Positions 14,554-21,623 of a stretch of 36,363 nucleotides of DNA are shown in pieces. Location of the stretch: assembly GCF_000472785.1 (NCBI RefSeq), contig NZ_AXAL01000041.1, positions 1 to 36,363 on the forward strand, in the 5' to 3' direction. The translations under genes were made by a program, and so were the position numbers. This stretch comes from Mesorhizobium loti CJ3sym (GTDB lineage Bacteria > Pseudomonadota > Alphaproteobacteria > Rhizobiales > Rhizobiaceae). Positions within the stretch are counted from its first letter, which is position 1; every line of letters begins with the position of its first letter. The notes under the pieces were generated by a model. The model was given only the letters and a program-made list of their open reading frames with translations, was not told the DNA's origin and ran no database searches.

Positions 14554-14994
14554 TCAAACTTTTTTCCTTGGCACTCTCCTGGCCAGCAGTCGGTCGATCT
14601 CAGCATCTGCAACTGAAAAAAGACTGTCCAAGGCTTCCAACTGCTGTGAAAAGCCGTCCTCCGCAAATTCTCTGCGCAACGCGTTGACCTGGGTCTTTGC
14701 ACGTGAGAGGGCGGCCACCCATCGGTCACCTCCAGGCTGCTGCTCGTCGCCAATGGTTTCGACAATCCAAGCCGATGCCAGCGTGAGCGTGGCTCGAAAG
14801 ACATAGGCACCGGTTCCGTCGCGGGCCTTGACCGAGAAGGTTCTGTTCGGCCCATCTGGCAGTTCTTCCCGCACGATGTCAGGCAAGACATCTACGGCTT
14901 GATAGCTCAGATCCTTCAGCGTTTCGCACTTTATGCCGTCTTCGTCGAGGGCGAAATCATGGCCATCGTGGATGTCGAAAAAGTACCGGGACAC
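14554..14994 (-). CDS. DUF6894-like protein, 146 aa
   Basis: The N-terminus MSRYFFDIHDGHDFALDEDG IKCETLKD matches the start of the DUF6894 family (M-x-RYFF-x-x-x-DG...D-x-x-G), which is widespread in Rhizobiales and usually about 75-100 residues long. The remaining 75 residues (VFRATLTLASAWIVETIGDE...DRLLARRVPRKKV) are helical and have no recognised domain. DUF6894 proteins are small cytoplasmic proteins of unknown function. No neighbour suggests a pathway. The start is supported by the family alignment; the SD is only GGTAACGG. Confidence 0.75.
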   Translation of the reverse strand: MSRYFFDIHDGHDFALDEDGIKCETLKDLSYQAVDVLPDIVREELPDGPNRTFSVKARDGTGAYVFRATLTLASAWIVETIGDEQQPGGDRWVAALSRAKTQVNALRREFAEDGFSQQLEALDSLFSVADAEIDRLLARRVPRKKV

Positions 14995-15110
14995 CGTTAC
15001 CTCCGCGCGTTGACTAAGGAGACAACACAGTGCTGTGCCGTAATGTTCCCGCTACGCCTTCATGCTAAAGAATTACGGTGCTTGGCCGGCCGGAACCTAA
15101 TGCCGCGACC

Positions 15111-15141
15111 GAAATTAATCGCTGCGAAATTAATCGCTGAA
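15111..15141 (+). repeat. Tandem duplication of a 15-bp unit
   Basis: CGAAATTAATCGCTG occurs twice in direct succession immediately before the DUF768 start codon at 15141. It is AT-rich, so it may affect promoter or ribosome-site spacing. Confidence 0.7.
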
Positions 15142-15401
15142 TGACCACGCGCGGGCTGAACTTCCTTCACGAATGGATCTCAAATAATGTTCCGGAGACC
15201 GCTACGGCTGACGTCGTTTCAGTCGACGAGCTGACGCACAAGCTTATTGCTGACGCTAAAGCTGTGGTTATCAGGCGGGATGAGATCGATGATGAGGTCG
15301 ACAGCATTTACCGCACGCTCGTCGACGCGATCGTCCACTTCGACCCCGGTCTCCCTGAATCAGCCAGAGGGCGCTTCGGTTTCTCCATTTATGGCTTGTG
15401 A
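15141..15401 (+). CDS. DUF768-like protein with altered C-terminus, 86 aa
   Basis: MTTRGLNFLHEWISNNVPET aligns with the DUF768 protein at 16682 (MTTRGINFLDEWMAEQLPDT), and DEIDDEVDSIYRTLVDAIVH corresponds to its DISEEVPSVFEVIAEAMDH. DUF768 is a small family I know essentially from Mesorhizobium, function unknown. Here, about 18 residues (PESARGRFGFSIYGL) follow beyond the usual end and look foreign, suggesting a lost stop or a frameshift near the C-terminus. The next ORF starts inside its last codon. Confidence 0.7.
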   Translation: MTTRGLNFLHEWISNNVPETATADVVSVDELTHKLIADAKAVVIRRDEIDDEVDSIYRTLVDAIVHFDPGLPESARGRFGFSIYGL

Positions 15402-15580
15402 GGCATAATCTGCTCGACGGGCGCACTGTTGACGACGCCGCGTTAACGGACCTTGCGGCGCGGCTATTTTTCGAAGCGGAAATAGCCGGGATCGGCGAGC
15501 AAGAGCTCTCGTTAAGCGTGAAAGCATTGGAGCGTGTGGGCCGGCAAGCAAAGCTGCGCGGAACAAATCTCGCGCATTGA
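15398..15580 (+). CDS. Small hypothetical ORF, 60 aa
   Basis: A GTG start overlaps the preceding stop (GTGAG), giving RHNLLDGRTVDDAALTDLAARL FFEAEIAGIGEQELSLSVKALE... The composition is protein-like and the ORF ends in a TTGA overlap with the next frame. No family is recognised. It could equally be the middle of a broken longer gene spanning 15141-15924. Confidence 0.35.
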   Translation: MRHNLLDGRTVDDAALTDLAARLFFEAEIAGIGEQELSLSVKALERVGRQAKLRGTNLAH

Positions 15581-15924
15581 AGTTAGTTGGGGGGTTGGTT
15601 ACGGGGGACTCAGCAATGCTTCTTGCCTTGGACGACGCGAGATCGACAGCGGTGCTGGCCGGCAGAGGAACAGACGCGGAAATCTTCGGCGTGATCGATC
15701 TCAGCAGTAAAACGGAAACACGGATCGGCGCCATCAGCTTGGGGCGCGCCATCCAATTCGTCGCCAACGCGTCCGTGCTTGGCTACGATGTTCGCGGTGC
15801 AGTGGTCCTGTACGGGGAACCTGGAACACCCAGCTTAAGGGTCTGGGACTGCGAACATCTATGGGCGCAATATGGCGGCGCTCTGGTCCAGCCAGCCCAT
15901 GCTCACATCAATCTGCCCGGATAG
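15577..15924 (+). CDS. Hypothetical protein built partly from a duplicated 177-bp module, 115 aa
   Basis: The open frame begins at a TTG at 15577 (ATG 15616 is the more credible start). Residues from about 48 on (TRIGAISLGRAIQFVANASV LGYDVRGAVVLYGEPGTPSL then RVWDCEHLWAQYGGALVQP) are encoded by a 177-bp segment nearly identical to one at 23729-23905, where it is joined to a different N-terminus. The protein is thus a chimera of a local N-terminal part (LLALDDARSTAVLAGRGTDAEIF) and a mobile-looking C-terminal module. I do not recognise either part. A trailing coding-like remnant (YHAYSVDYALNAAKAERRI) follows in another frame to 16013. Confidence 0.45.
   Translation: MKLVGGLVTGDSAMLLALDDARSTAVLAGRGTDAEIFGVIDLSSKTETRIGAISLGRAIQFVANASVLGYDVRGAVVLYGEPGTPSLRVWDCEHLWAQYGGALVQPAHAHINLPG
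15717..15893 (+). repeat. 177-bp inverted duplicate, copy A
   Basis: Bases 15717-15893 match the reverse complement of 23729-23905 with only scattered third-position-type differences, and identity stops abruptly at both ends. Confidence 0.85.
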
Positions 15925-16265
15925 GTTACCACGCTTATTCGGTGGACTACGCGCTCAACGCGGCTAAGGCCGAGCGGAGAATCGCGGCGTGGGCGCTGAC
16001 GGCCAAATCTTAAGCGGAAGCCAAGGCAGGCCGAAAACGAATCGTAGTGCCGCGCGCATGTCGTCCTTCTTTTGCTTCGCCTTGGCCCGATGCTCTCCCC
16101 TTCAGGCGCGGGCTTTTTCGCAGTCGCTCGATTCTCCGAGGCCGGACCGATCTTGGTTAATTGCGTGACTGACAGGAACGAAAGTCGAGATCACGGCTTT
16201 CCTTGCGGGTACTTGCTACTAAAACTCGGCCTATTGAAGCGCAGTTTGTCCATTGGAGAGCCGAT
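15925..16265. other. Intergenic region with one coding relic and a hairpin
   Basis: A short coding-like relic runs to a stop at 16011-16013, and a weak terminator lies at 16085-16118. No complete gene is visible. Confidence 0.4.
16085..16118 (+). terminator. Probable terminator
   Basis: GCCCG (16085-16089) pairs with CGGGC (16109-16113), with inner GC/GC pairing possible, followed by TTTTT. The stem is short. Confidence 0.4.
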
Positions 16266-16604
16266 ATGTTGATAAGAAATATGGCAGCATCGTCAGTTAT
16301 TGTGGGTTTTCTAGCCGGAGGCTGTTTGGCGCAGACGCTGGACGACCCAGCGATTAATGCGTGCAAATCCACCGGACTGCTGGCCCTTCAGGAAAAGTCA
16401 AAGGACATCAGCGACCTGGTTATCGACATGGAGAGCATTGCGATGAGCAAGGCTGATACCAGTGTCGGGGACGTGCCCATCAAAACGGTAGTTCTGGGCG
16501 AGGCGTATATTGCTCGAAGCGGTAAGACCGGAACGCCAGACCGATTTGTTTGCCTGCTTGGCGAAAAAGGAAAAGTTTTGCTGACATTTTTCACTGCCAA
16601 GTGA
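16266..16604 (+). CDS. Exported hypothetical protein, 112 aa
   Basis: I take the ATG at 16266 (SD GGAGAG at 16255-16260) instead of the longer frame from 16203. The N-terminus MLIRNMAASSVIVGFLAGGC LAQTLDDP is a signal peptide. Cleavage after LAQ is likely; the Cys in LAGGC gives only a weak lipobox. The mature part of about 88 residues has two further cysteines (NACKS, FVCLLG). Its text is reminiscent of small periplasmic proteins: ISDLVIDMESIAMSKADTSV then VLGEAYIARSGKTGTPDRFV. No family is named. It is followed by a hairpin terminator, so it is monocistronic. Confidence 0.7.
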   Translation: MLIRNMAASSVIVGFLAGGCLAQTLDDPAINACKSTGLLALQEKSKDISDLVIDMESIAMSKADTSVGDVPIKTVVLGEAYIARSGKTGTPDRFVCLLGEKGKVLLTFFTAK

Positions 16605-16615
16605 GAACAAGCCTG

Positions 16616-16644
16616 AACCGCACGGCTCCGCCGGCGGGTTTTTT
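16616..16644 (+). terminator. Terminator after the exported-protein gene
   Basis: AACCGC pairs with GCGGGTT (one bulge) around a GC-rich inner region, followed by a run of six T. It lies 11 bp after the stop at 16604. Confidence 0.55.
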
Positions 16645-16681
16645 GCGTTTCAGGCCATGGTTTTGATAATGGGCACCATCC

Positions 16682-16900
16682 ATGACCACACGCGGCATCA
16701 ATTTTCTCGACGAATGGATGGCAGAACAACTGCCAGACACCATAATCGACGATCCAATGGCGATCGGCGTCCTGGCGGAACGAGCGGTGCAAGCCGCCGG
16801 AAAGGAAGGCATCCCAACCACCGACATCAGCGAGGAGGTACCCAGTGTGTTCGAGGTCATCGCTGAAGCCATGGATCACCGGGAAGGCGGCACCCCCTGA
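16682..16900 (+). CDS. DUF768 family protein, 72 aa
   Basis: MTTRGINFLDEWMAEQLPDT, then IIDDPMAIGVLAERAVQAAG and KEGIPTTDISEEVPSVFEVI AEAMDHREGG, is a full-length, typical member of DUF768, a roughly 70-residue family I associate with Mesorhizobium. Function is unknown. It is the intact counterpart of the C-terminally altered copy at 15141. It has no strong SD (GGGCACC). A 57-codon gene follows after 26 bp. Confidence 0.8.
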   Translation: MTTRGINFLDEWMAEQLPDTIIDDPMAIGVLAERAVQAAGKEGIPTTDISEEVPSVFEVIAEAMDHREGGTP

Positions 16901-16926
16901 TTCTGCGAACGTGCTATGGTTCGCAT

Positions 16927-17100
16927 ATGGGCAGGAAGGCGAAGCGCAAAGCAAAGCAGGTGGCTGAAACCCCATTAGATGCCGCGCTCGGAGCGGAAGC
17001 AGCCTATTATGCCCGCAAGGTCGGCATAACTATAGACGAAGCCGCCAAGATCATCAGAGAAGCCGCCGCACCGAAGCTGTCTATGGTCCGCAAGGAATAG
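16927..17100 (+). CDS. Small basic protein, 57 aa
   Basis: The ATG at 16927 opens MGRKAKRKAKQVAETPLDAA, with a strongly basic N-terminal tail, then helical LGAEAAYYARKVGITIDEAA KIIREAAAP and a stop at 17098-17100. The IDEAAKIIREA segment resembles a helix-turn-helix-like small helical protein but no motif is definite. DNA binding is only a possibility raised by charge. It lies 26 bp after the DUF768 gene, possibly co-transcribed. Confidence 0.55.
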   Translation: MGRKAKRKAKQVAETPLDAALGAEAAYYARKVGITIDEAAKIIREAAAPKLSMVRKE

Positions 17101-17193
17101 GCGAAAAGGCTGGTAGTGTCTCAGTTTGTAATCGGCACCTCGTGTTGAGCATCCATACAGTTGCCGCCAACAATCCATGAGCGGAGGTTAGAC

Positions 17194-17592
17194 ATGGAAG
17201 CGAAATGTCAATGTGGTCAGCTCGCGGTGACGACGCCCGGTCCGAGTTCAACCGTCGTTGCCTGTCATTGCAGCTACTGCCAGCGCCGTAGCGGTTCGCC
17301 GTTTGGTGTCTTCGCCTACTATCCCGACGATGTGCTCGCGATCATTGGGGAAGCGACCAAGTATGAGAGGCCCACGGAGACAGGCGGAACGTTCGAAACG
17401 TTCTTCTGCCCCGTATGTGGTTCAACCGTTTACGCCCGCGCAAGCAAGCACCCGACTATGCTCGGCATCGCGGTTGGCGCCTTCAACGACGCCAGCTTTC
17501 CCGCCCCCGTGCGGTCAGTATGGGAGCAGGGGAAACACCACTGGGTGAGTATACCCGGGCACGCCCAACATTTTCCCAAAGGCCGGTCCTAG
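17194..17592 (+). CDS. GFA (Mss4-like) family protein, 132 aa
   Basis: The start at 17194 follows GCGGAGG at ideal spacing. The protein MEAKCQCGQLAVTTPGPSST VVACHCSYCQRRSGSPFGVF has the CxC (5, 7), the CHCxxC (24, 26, 29) and, later, FFCPVCGSTVYARA (CxxC) of the glutathione-dependent formaldehyde-activating (GFA) fold, which binds two zinc ions. The length is usual for the family. Members range from S-hydroxymethylglutathione-forming enzymes to carbon-sulfur lyases; the substrate here cannot be told from sequence. All zinc ligands are present. It is a cytoplasmic enzyme in a stand-alone unit. Confidence 0.88.
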   Translation: MEAKCQCGQLAVTTPGPSSTVVACHCSYCQRRSGSPFGVFAYYPDDVLAIIGEATKYERPTETGGTFETFFCPVCGSTVYARASKHPTMLGIAVGAFNDASFPAPVRSVWEQGKHHWVSIPGHAQHFPKGRS

Positions 17593-17623
17593 CCGCCGCC
17601 TTTCCGCCGTCGTTGGTCACACA

Positions 17624-18124
17624 CGCCACCGGCGAACTGATCCGCACTTTCGCCATCGCCACCTGCGGAGCCGTATCCCTCCGGTGACGGCCGCCTTGCG
17701 GGGTAAGGGCGAACGTCGGAAGTCCTAGGGATAATCCTAGGAGTAGCCCTATGACAATGCCGCGGACGACTCGCTGAGCGAAGCGATCAGGTGGCCAAAC
17801 TACTCGTCAGTCTCCGGCCTGAGTTCAATACCCACTGACGGCAGCTCGGCCGGATATCTGGGAACCGCGGCCTTTGCCGGAGGCTTACTGCGAGCCGAAC
17901 GAGCTGATGGCTACAATCCATGATCGCATGCCGGTGATCCTGGCGCCGGCCGATTATTGCGTTGGCTTGGACCGGAGCCCGATCCGCGCGATCTGATGAA
18001 ACCCTATCCATCGGACCTGATGAAGATGTGGCCGATAGGCAGCAGGGTAGGTAGTCCGCGAAACAACACGCCCGACATCATCGACAAAATAGGTGTGGGG
18101 CCCTTCGACCTGTTCGACGTGTGA
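17624..18124 (+). pseudogene. SRAP (SOS response-associated peptidase, YedK/HMCES) C-terminal remnant
   Basis: Homology starts at ATGELIRTFAIATC (17625 on), is interrupted at 17674-17887 by a MITE-like insert, and resumes as EPNELMATIHDRMPVILAPA. A frameshift then precedes DPRDLMKPYPSDLMKMWPIG and the usual end GPFDLFDV, TGA at 18122-18124. The active-site histidine (IHDRMPV) is kept here, unlike in the copy at 19182. The N-terminal half with the catalytic Cys2 is missing. SRAP proteins form DNA-protein crosslinks at abasic sites in single-stranded DNA. Dead. Confidence 0.85.
17674..17887. mobile_element. 214-bp MITE-like element inserted in the SRAP relic
   Basis: Compared with the uninterrupted SRAP at 19182, 214 bp are inserted between copies of CTGCG(G)AGCCG (17663-17673 and 17888-17897), which look like a 10-bp target duplication. 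The ends form imperfect inverted repeats: TATCCCTCCGGTGACGGCCG on the left and, inverted, TAAGCCTCCGGCAAAGGCCG on the right (16 of 20 positions agree). There is no ORF inside, so it would depend on a transposase supplied elsewhere. Confidence 0.65.
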
Positions 18125-18231
18125 TCCGGCCTAGCTCTGGATCGTTAAAACTGTCGGGAATTCCTTAACGCTCACATGCGGGGCGCATCGTTCGCATGGG
18201 CCGGCCCCATTCAAGGACCCGTCCCCGACTA

Positions 18232-18275
18232 AAGCCCGCTGCCGCTCCCGTCAGGCCGGCTGCGGGCTTTTTAAA
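18232..18275. terminator. Bidirectional terminator
   Basis: AAGCCCGCTGCCG (18232-18244) pairs with CGGCTGCGGGCTT (18257-18269) with one mismatch, flanked by an A-run on one side and TTTTT on the other. It can end the plus-strand SRAP side and the minus-strand membrane-protein gene. Confidence 0.75.
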
Positions 18276-18663
18276 GGGCTGTAGCCGTATTGATGGATCT
18301 TACTTTTGGCTTTCTCAGACACCAAAACAGCCAACAGGAAATCAACCCTAGGATTCCCCAGTAACTGGACAGTACGATCTCAACCCCCAAGCGACCTGGT
18401 GCTCGACAGATCATGATTGCGAGCATCGGCAAAGCGAAACCCAGGAATCCAAGCAGCAGATAGTCAACTATCGAAGCGTCCTTGGCTCGCCTGAGAAGCA
18501 GGTGCCCTGGTAGAATTACAACTATCTCCCAGGCGTATGCAATCACGATTAGCCATATCAAAGCGGCCAAAAACCCGTACTGAGGCCTATTGTGGTTCAA
18601 TGTAATCGCCGACAACACCATCACTGGGAGCGGTGCCAAGATCAGAGCTGAAACAGTTCGCAA
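18271..18663 (-). CDS. Integral membrane protein with four TM segments, 130 aa
   Basis: The protein begins MRTVSALILAPLPVMVLSAI and contains four hydrophobic helices at about residues 4-20, 31-53 (FLAALIWLIVIAYAWEIVVI), 66-86 (YLLLGFLGFALPMLAIMIC) and 94-114 (VLSSYWGILGLISCWLFWCL). The loops are short and the C-terminus is basic and cytoplasmic-looking (RKPKVRS). No transporter signature is visible. It is a stand-alone gene, ending in the bidirectional terminator at 18232-18275. Function unknown. Confidence 0.7.
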   Translation of the reverse strand: MRTVSALILAPLPVMVLSAITLNHNRPQYGFLAALIWLIVIAYAWEIVVILPGHLLLRRAKDASIVDYLLLGFLGFALPMLAIMICRAPGRLGVEIVLSSYWGILGLISCWLFWCLRKPKVRSINTATAL

Positions 18664-18814
18664 AGTCGCACCTCACAGTAAGCGCTGTGGAGATCGCACA
18701 ATCTTCTGTCTTTGCAGTTAAAGCAGACCGGCGAATTTTAATTCACTTCTGGCAGCCCTTCTGCCGACCGGCTCGGTCTCTGGTCAGGCACCCGGCTACA
18801 ATACACTGAACTTG

Positions 18815-19119
18815 TCAGCTTCCAGCGGAGCCGTCGGCATCGTCGCTATGCACATTTCGCGACGCTGAAAACCACGCCAGCTCAACAAGCTTGCCGGCTT
18901 CCCTCGCCGAACCGGCGTAGCCACGGCTCGAGACTCCCAAAGGCGCCAAGCCCTTGCCGTGAGCGGTCGACGTCCCGAACCATTTTCCTTTGGTCGGCCC
19001 GTCGTTGAAAAGATAGATCCGGCGACCGAGCCACCCTTCATGCGCCTGTCGATCGCGACGAAGTCTTTGTCGACGTCGTCCCATGTCTTGGCCCATTTCA
19101 GTTTCAGTTCGATCGGCAC
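18815..19119 (-). pseudogene. Frameshifted small protein of unknown function
   Basis: From an ATG at 19119 the frame reads MPIELKLKWAKTWDDVDKDF VAIDRRMKGGS. A one-base shift near 19030 is needed to continue into GRRIYLFNDGPTKGKWFGTS and TAHGKGLAPLGVSSRGYAGS AREAGKLVELAW, ending at 18815. The two halves resemble small proteins with the theme 'WxxxDxDFVAxD...VGRIY...G.W.W....G......G......AG...A'. I know this text from rhizobial hypotheticals but cannot name the domain. It starts next to a LexA-type box shared with the divergent SRAP gene. Confidence 0.55.
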
Positions 19120-19129
19120 TGCTTGACTC

Positions 19130-19144
19130 GTTCCCGACGTGTTC
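19130..19144. promoter_or_regulatory. LexA-type SOS box (GTTC-N7-GTTC)
   Basis: GTTCCCGACGTGTTC is an exact match to the alphaproteobacterial LexA box, located 38 bp before the SRAP start at 19182 and just upstream of the divergent relic at 19119. SRAP genes are classically SOS-linked, which supports the site. Confidence 0.6.
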
Positions 19145-19181
19145 CCATTTTGACTGTCCGCAACGATAGGCCGGTGATCTG

Positions 19182-19900
19182 ATGTGTGGACGCGTTTTCG
19201 TCAAATCGACAATCCCCGACATGGTGCGGCGTTTCGAGTTCGCCCATGCTGGCGACATCGAACGCATGGGCAACGGCTTCCCTATCTGGAATGGCGCGCC
19301 CAGCTTGAGCTATCCGATCATCATTCGCGAAGAACTGTCGACCAGCATGGCTGGCTTTGTCTCGGCAAAGTGGGGCCTGGTCCCCGGCTGGGCTCCTGAC
19401 GGGAGCGGCCGACCGCCGCCCGTCAACGCTCGCTGCGAGACGATAGCGACCAATGGCTTGTTCCGGAAGGCTTACGCGTCACAGCGCTGCCTGGTGCCGG
19501 TGGACGGCTATTTCGAATGGCAGAAGCTCGAAGCTTCGGGGAAGAAGAAGCAGCCGTACGCAATAGCCATGAAAGACGATCAACCGTTCGCCATGGCCGG
19601 CATCTGGGAAGAGTATGCCGATAAGGCAACGGGCGAACTGATCCGCACCTTCGCAATCGCGACCTGCGAGCCAAACGAGCTCATGGCAACCATTTATGAC
19701 AGGATGCCGGTGATCTTGGCGCCGGGCGACTACATGCGATGGCTCCGCCCAGACTGGATCCCCGAGACCTGATGAAGCCATTCCCATCGGACCTGATGAA
19801 GATGTGGCCGATCGGCAGCAAGGTGGGATCGCCGCGCAACAATACGCCCGACATCATCGACGAGATCGGCCGTGGGCCTAGCGACCTGTTTGACGTTTGA
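19182..19900 (+). pseudogene. SRAP (YedK/HMCES-like) gene, C-terminally frameshifted
   Basis: The N-terminus MCGRVFVKSTIPDMVRRFEF keeps the catalytic Cys2. GNGFPIWNGAPS, AKWGLVPGWAPDGSG, PPVNARCETIATNGLFRKAY (catalytic Asn), RCLVPVDGYFEWQK (catalytic Glu) and FAMAGIWEEY follow in order. Two defects stand out: the active-site histidine of IHDRMPV is tyrosine here (TIYDRMPVIL), and one extra base near 19758 causes a stop at 19772 before the end DPRDLMKPFPSDLMKMWPIG...SDLFDV (19898-19900). As read, the product is 196 residues without its last 45. SRAP normally crosslinks abasic sites in ssDNA. A LexA box precedes it. Confidence 0.88.
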
Positions 19901-19936
19901 TGGCTGTCTTACGCTTCGGAGCCTTTTGGCGGAGAT

Positions 19937-20394
19937 AAGCCACTGCGCCCAGATTCGCTTGCGCGCCTACTGATCCCTTCCCATATCGTGACGTAGAGAG
20001 GTCGGCCCAATGGCACATGCAGCTTCGTGGACTATAGGCGACGCGGAGGATCTGCGCGCACGTGTCGAAAGGCTTGACCGTCTTTCTCGCCTGCTAGACG
20101 TGGCATTCGCCATTCCCGGTACCAAAGTTCGCTTCGGCGTCGATGCAATTCTGGGCCTTATTCCTGTCGTCGGCGATTGGGCGGGCGTTGCCCTTTCGAG
20201 CATAATCGTGGTCCAGGCGTTTCGAATTGGCGTACCCCGTCAGCATCCTGGTCCGTATGATTGCAAACGTACTCATTGAAGGTGTGATCGGTTCGATACC
20301 GGTTGCCGGAGATGCGTTCGATGTCCTTTGGCGTGCTAATCGGCGGAACATGTCCTTGCTGATCAGGCACCTAGAGGGCGAGCATCGAATTTAA
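19937..20394 (+). repeat. Inverted duplicate block, copy A (DUF4112 gene and upstream)
   Basis: The block matches the reverse complement of about 33489-33955, including about 70 bp upstream of the gene (CTTGCGCGCCT, GATCCCTTCCCATATCGT, AGAGGTCGGCCCAATGGCAC). Confidence 0.8.
20010..20394 (+). pseudogene. DUF4112 family gene with a one-base insertion
   Basis: It reads MAHAASWTIGDAEDLRARVE RLDRLSRLLDVAFAIPGTKV RFGVDAILGLIPVVGDWAGV like the intact copy at 33492-33875. At about 20237 a CCCC run replaces CCC, shifting the frame into a stop at 20279. The rest, MIANVLIEGVIGSIPVAGDA FDVLWRANRRNMSLLIRHLE, remains in the other frame to TAA at 20392-20394. DUF4112 proteins are small membrane-associated proteins of unknown function with a GLIPVVGD...GSIPVAGD pair of turns. 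A single-base error in sequencing cannot be excluded. Confidence 0.85.
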
Positions 20395-21099
20395 AGGGCC
20401 TGAAGCGTCGGGCGTTTCAAGTTCGCTGCTTTTCAAGGCAAGTTCAATTAAACAGATCTTGGTTAATTTGAACTACGCTTATTTCGCCAGACTTGCTCGG
20501 CAGCATTATCCCCAGCCGTTGCGGTGCCACTCGGGCCCTTCTTGTGGATTTTCGGTATCCAACGACCAGCAGCACGTTTCACAATCCGGCTGCGGTTCAC
20601 GCTCGTCGTCATCCTCCGGTCGTCATTCGTGCCTGACCAGCCCGTGAGTTACGCCTCGTCATCGCCTGTCGCCGAAGATCCAGACGCTCCGGTGAAGGAC
20701 TGGGATTGGGACGTTGAATGCCTCCACCTCTTCATTGAAGGTGTAAGGCGGCTAGCAACCGCGACCCGATGAAACCTGGCTGCAAAGCCCGCTGCCTCGC
20801 GGTGGCGGTTTTTCATTTGGCGGTGGAGCGCAGCGGGATTAGCGGGCGCAACTCGCTGCCGACGGGCGGAGACGGTAGGCCGCGCCACCCGCCAAAAATG
20901 CAGCCCACCGTCACCTGGCAATACGGCGCGGTAGCCCGTGAAGTTGCAAAGTAATAGATGGCCGGCGCCAGTTGGGAGCTGGGTGGGCTTTGGGATGACG
21001 CCGGCCAAGCGGAACATCAGGTCCGCCGCACATCACTTATGGCCGAATTGCCGGGATAGGGTTATGACGTGATCGCGGAAGCCTTGATGCCGTTTGGGT
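20395..21099. other. Region without a well supported gene
   Basis: An 82-codon ORF at 20524-20772 on the plus strand has a plausible C-terminal half (AEDPDAPVKDWDWDVECLHL FIEGVRRL) but an improbable N-terminus, so it may be a relic. A GC hairpin with a T-run lies at about 20785-20812. The ORFs over 20649-21017 on both strands look like shadows. Nothing else is visible. Confidence 0.4.
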
Positions 21100-21186
21100 T
21101 CACGTCGCGTGGATCAAACTGACTGTCAGCCAAAAGGCGAGCGCCACAAAAATAGAACAGCCAAAAGCAACGAATAGGAACCTCAT
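21100..21186 (-). CDS. Single-TM miniprotein, 28 aa
   Basis: The ATG at 21186 gives MRFLFVAFGCSIFVALAFWL TVSLIHAT, essentially one transmembrane helix. Similar miniproteins occur at 23063-23176 and 35792-35878. The SD is weak (TTAGGCGG, reading toward the gene). At this size chance is possible, but the hydrophobic design and three parallel cases support translation. Confidence 0.4.
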   Translation of the reverse strand: MRFLFVAFGCSIFVALAFWLTVSLIHAT

Positions 21187-21243
21187 CCGCCTAATTTAGC
21201 ACACCTGAAACAGAGGCCGCGATCGATTAGGGTGGCAACTCTC

Positions 21244-21259
21244 CTTACGGATTCGTAAG
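21244..21259. promoter_or_regulatory. Palindromic motif CTTACG-N4-CGTAAG, site 1
   Basis: CTTACGGATTCGTAAG has two perfect 6-bp arms. It is the best of five related sites within 2.1 kb and lies 58 bp upstream of the miniprotein at 21186. A regulator-binding site is inferred. Confidence 0.45.
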
Positions 21260-21349
21260 TGGAGGTTTCTGGCAGCGCCAGCTAATCATCTCCGCCGGCA
21301 GCGAACGGCACATTTGTTGCCCGGTGGGCCTCCACCCGCCGAACTAAAA

Positions 21350-21382
21350 GGCCCGCTGCCTAGAGTTCCTCGGCAGCGGGCC
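21350..21382 (-). terminator. Strong minus-strand terminator
   Basis: GGCCCGCTGCC and GGCAGCGGGCC form a perfect 11-bp stem; on the minus strand it is followed by TTTT (A-run at 21346-21349). It lies downstream of the acetyltransferase relic on the same strand. Confidence 0.7.
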
Positions 21383-21413
21383 GTCAACACGACGGTGCTT
21401 CGCCCCGCGCCGT

Positions 21414-21429
21414 CCTTACGAATCCGTCA
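21414..21429. promoter_or_regulatory. Palindromic motif, site 2 (one good arm)
   Basis: CTTACGAATCCGTCAT keeps the left arm and CGT of the right arm of the motif seen at 21244. Confidence 0.3.
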
Positions 21430-21513
21430 TTCGCGCACATTAGCCGTTTCTCATAGGCTCTCCGAGCAGCGAAATTTCAATGCCGCCCTTTCGCTGCAGG
21501 GGCATAAGCCCAT

Positions 21514-21552
21514 CAGCCCGCTGCTCCCAAACGTCCCCCCTGCAGCGGGCTG
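21514..21552. terminator. Perfect 11-bp hairpin
   Basis: CAGCCCGCTGC (21514-21524) pairs perfectly with GCAGCGGGCTG (21542-21552) over a 17-nt loop. The T-tract is weak (TTCC), so its role as a terminator is uncertain. Confidence 0.45.
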
Positions 21553-21623
21553 TTCCGCTCAATGCGTCGCCAGAGCAGAACCAATTGCAGCGTGACGTCC
21601 AATTTCATCCTGCCGATAAGGGC

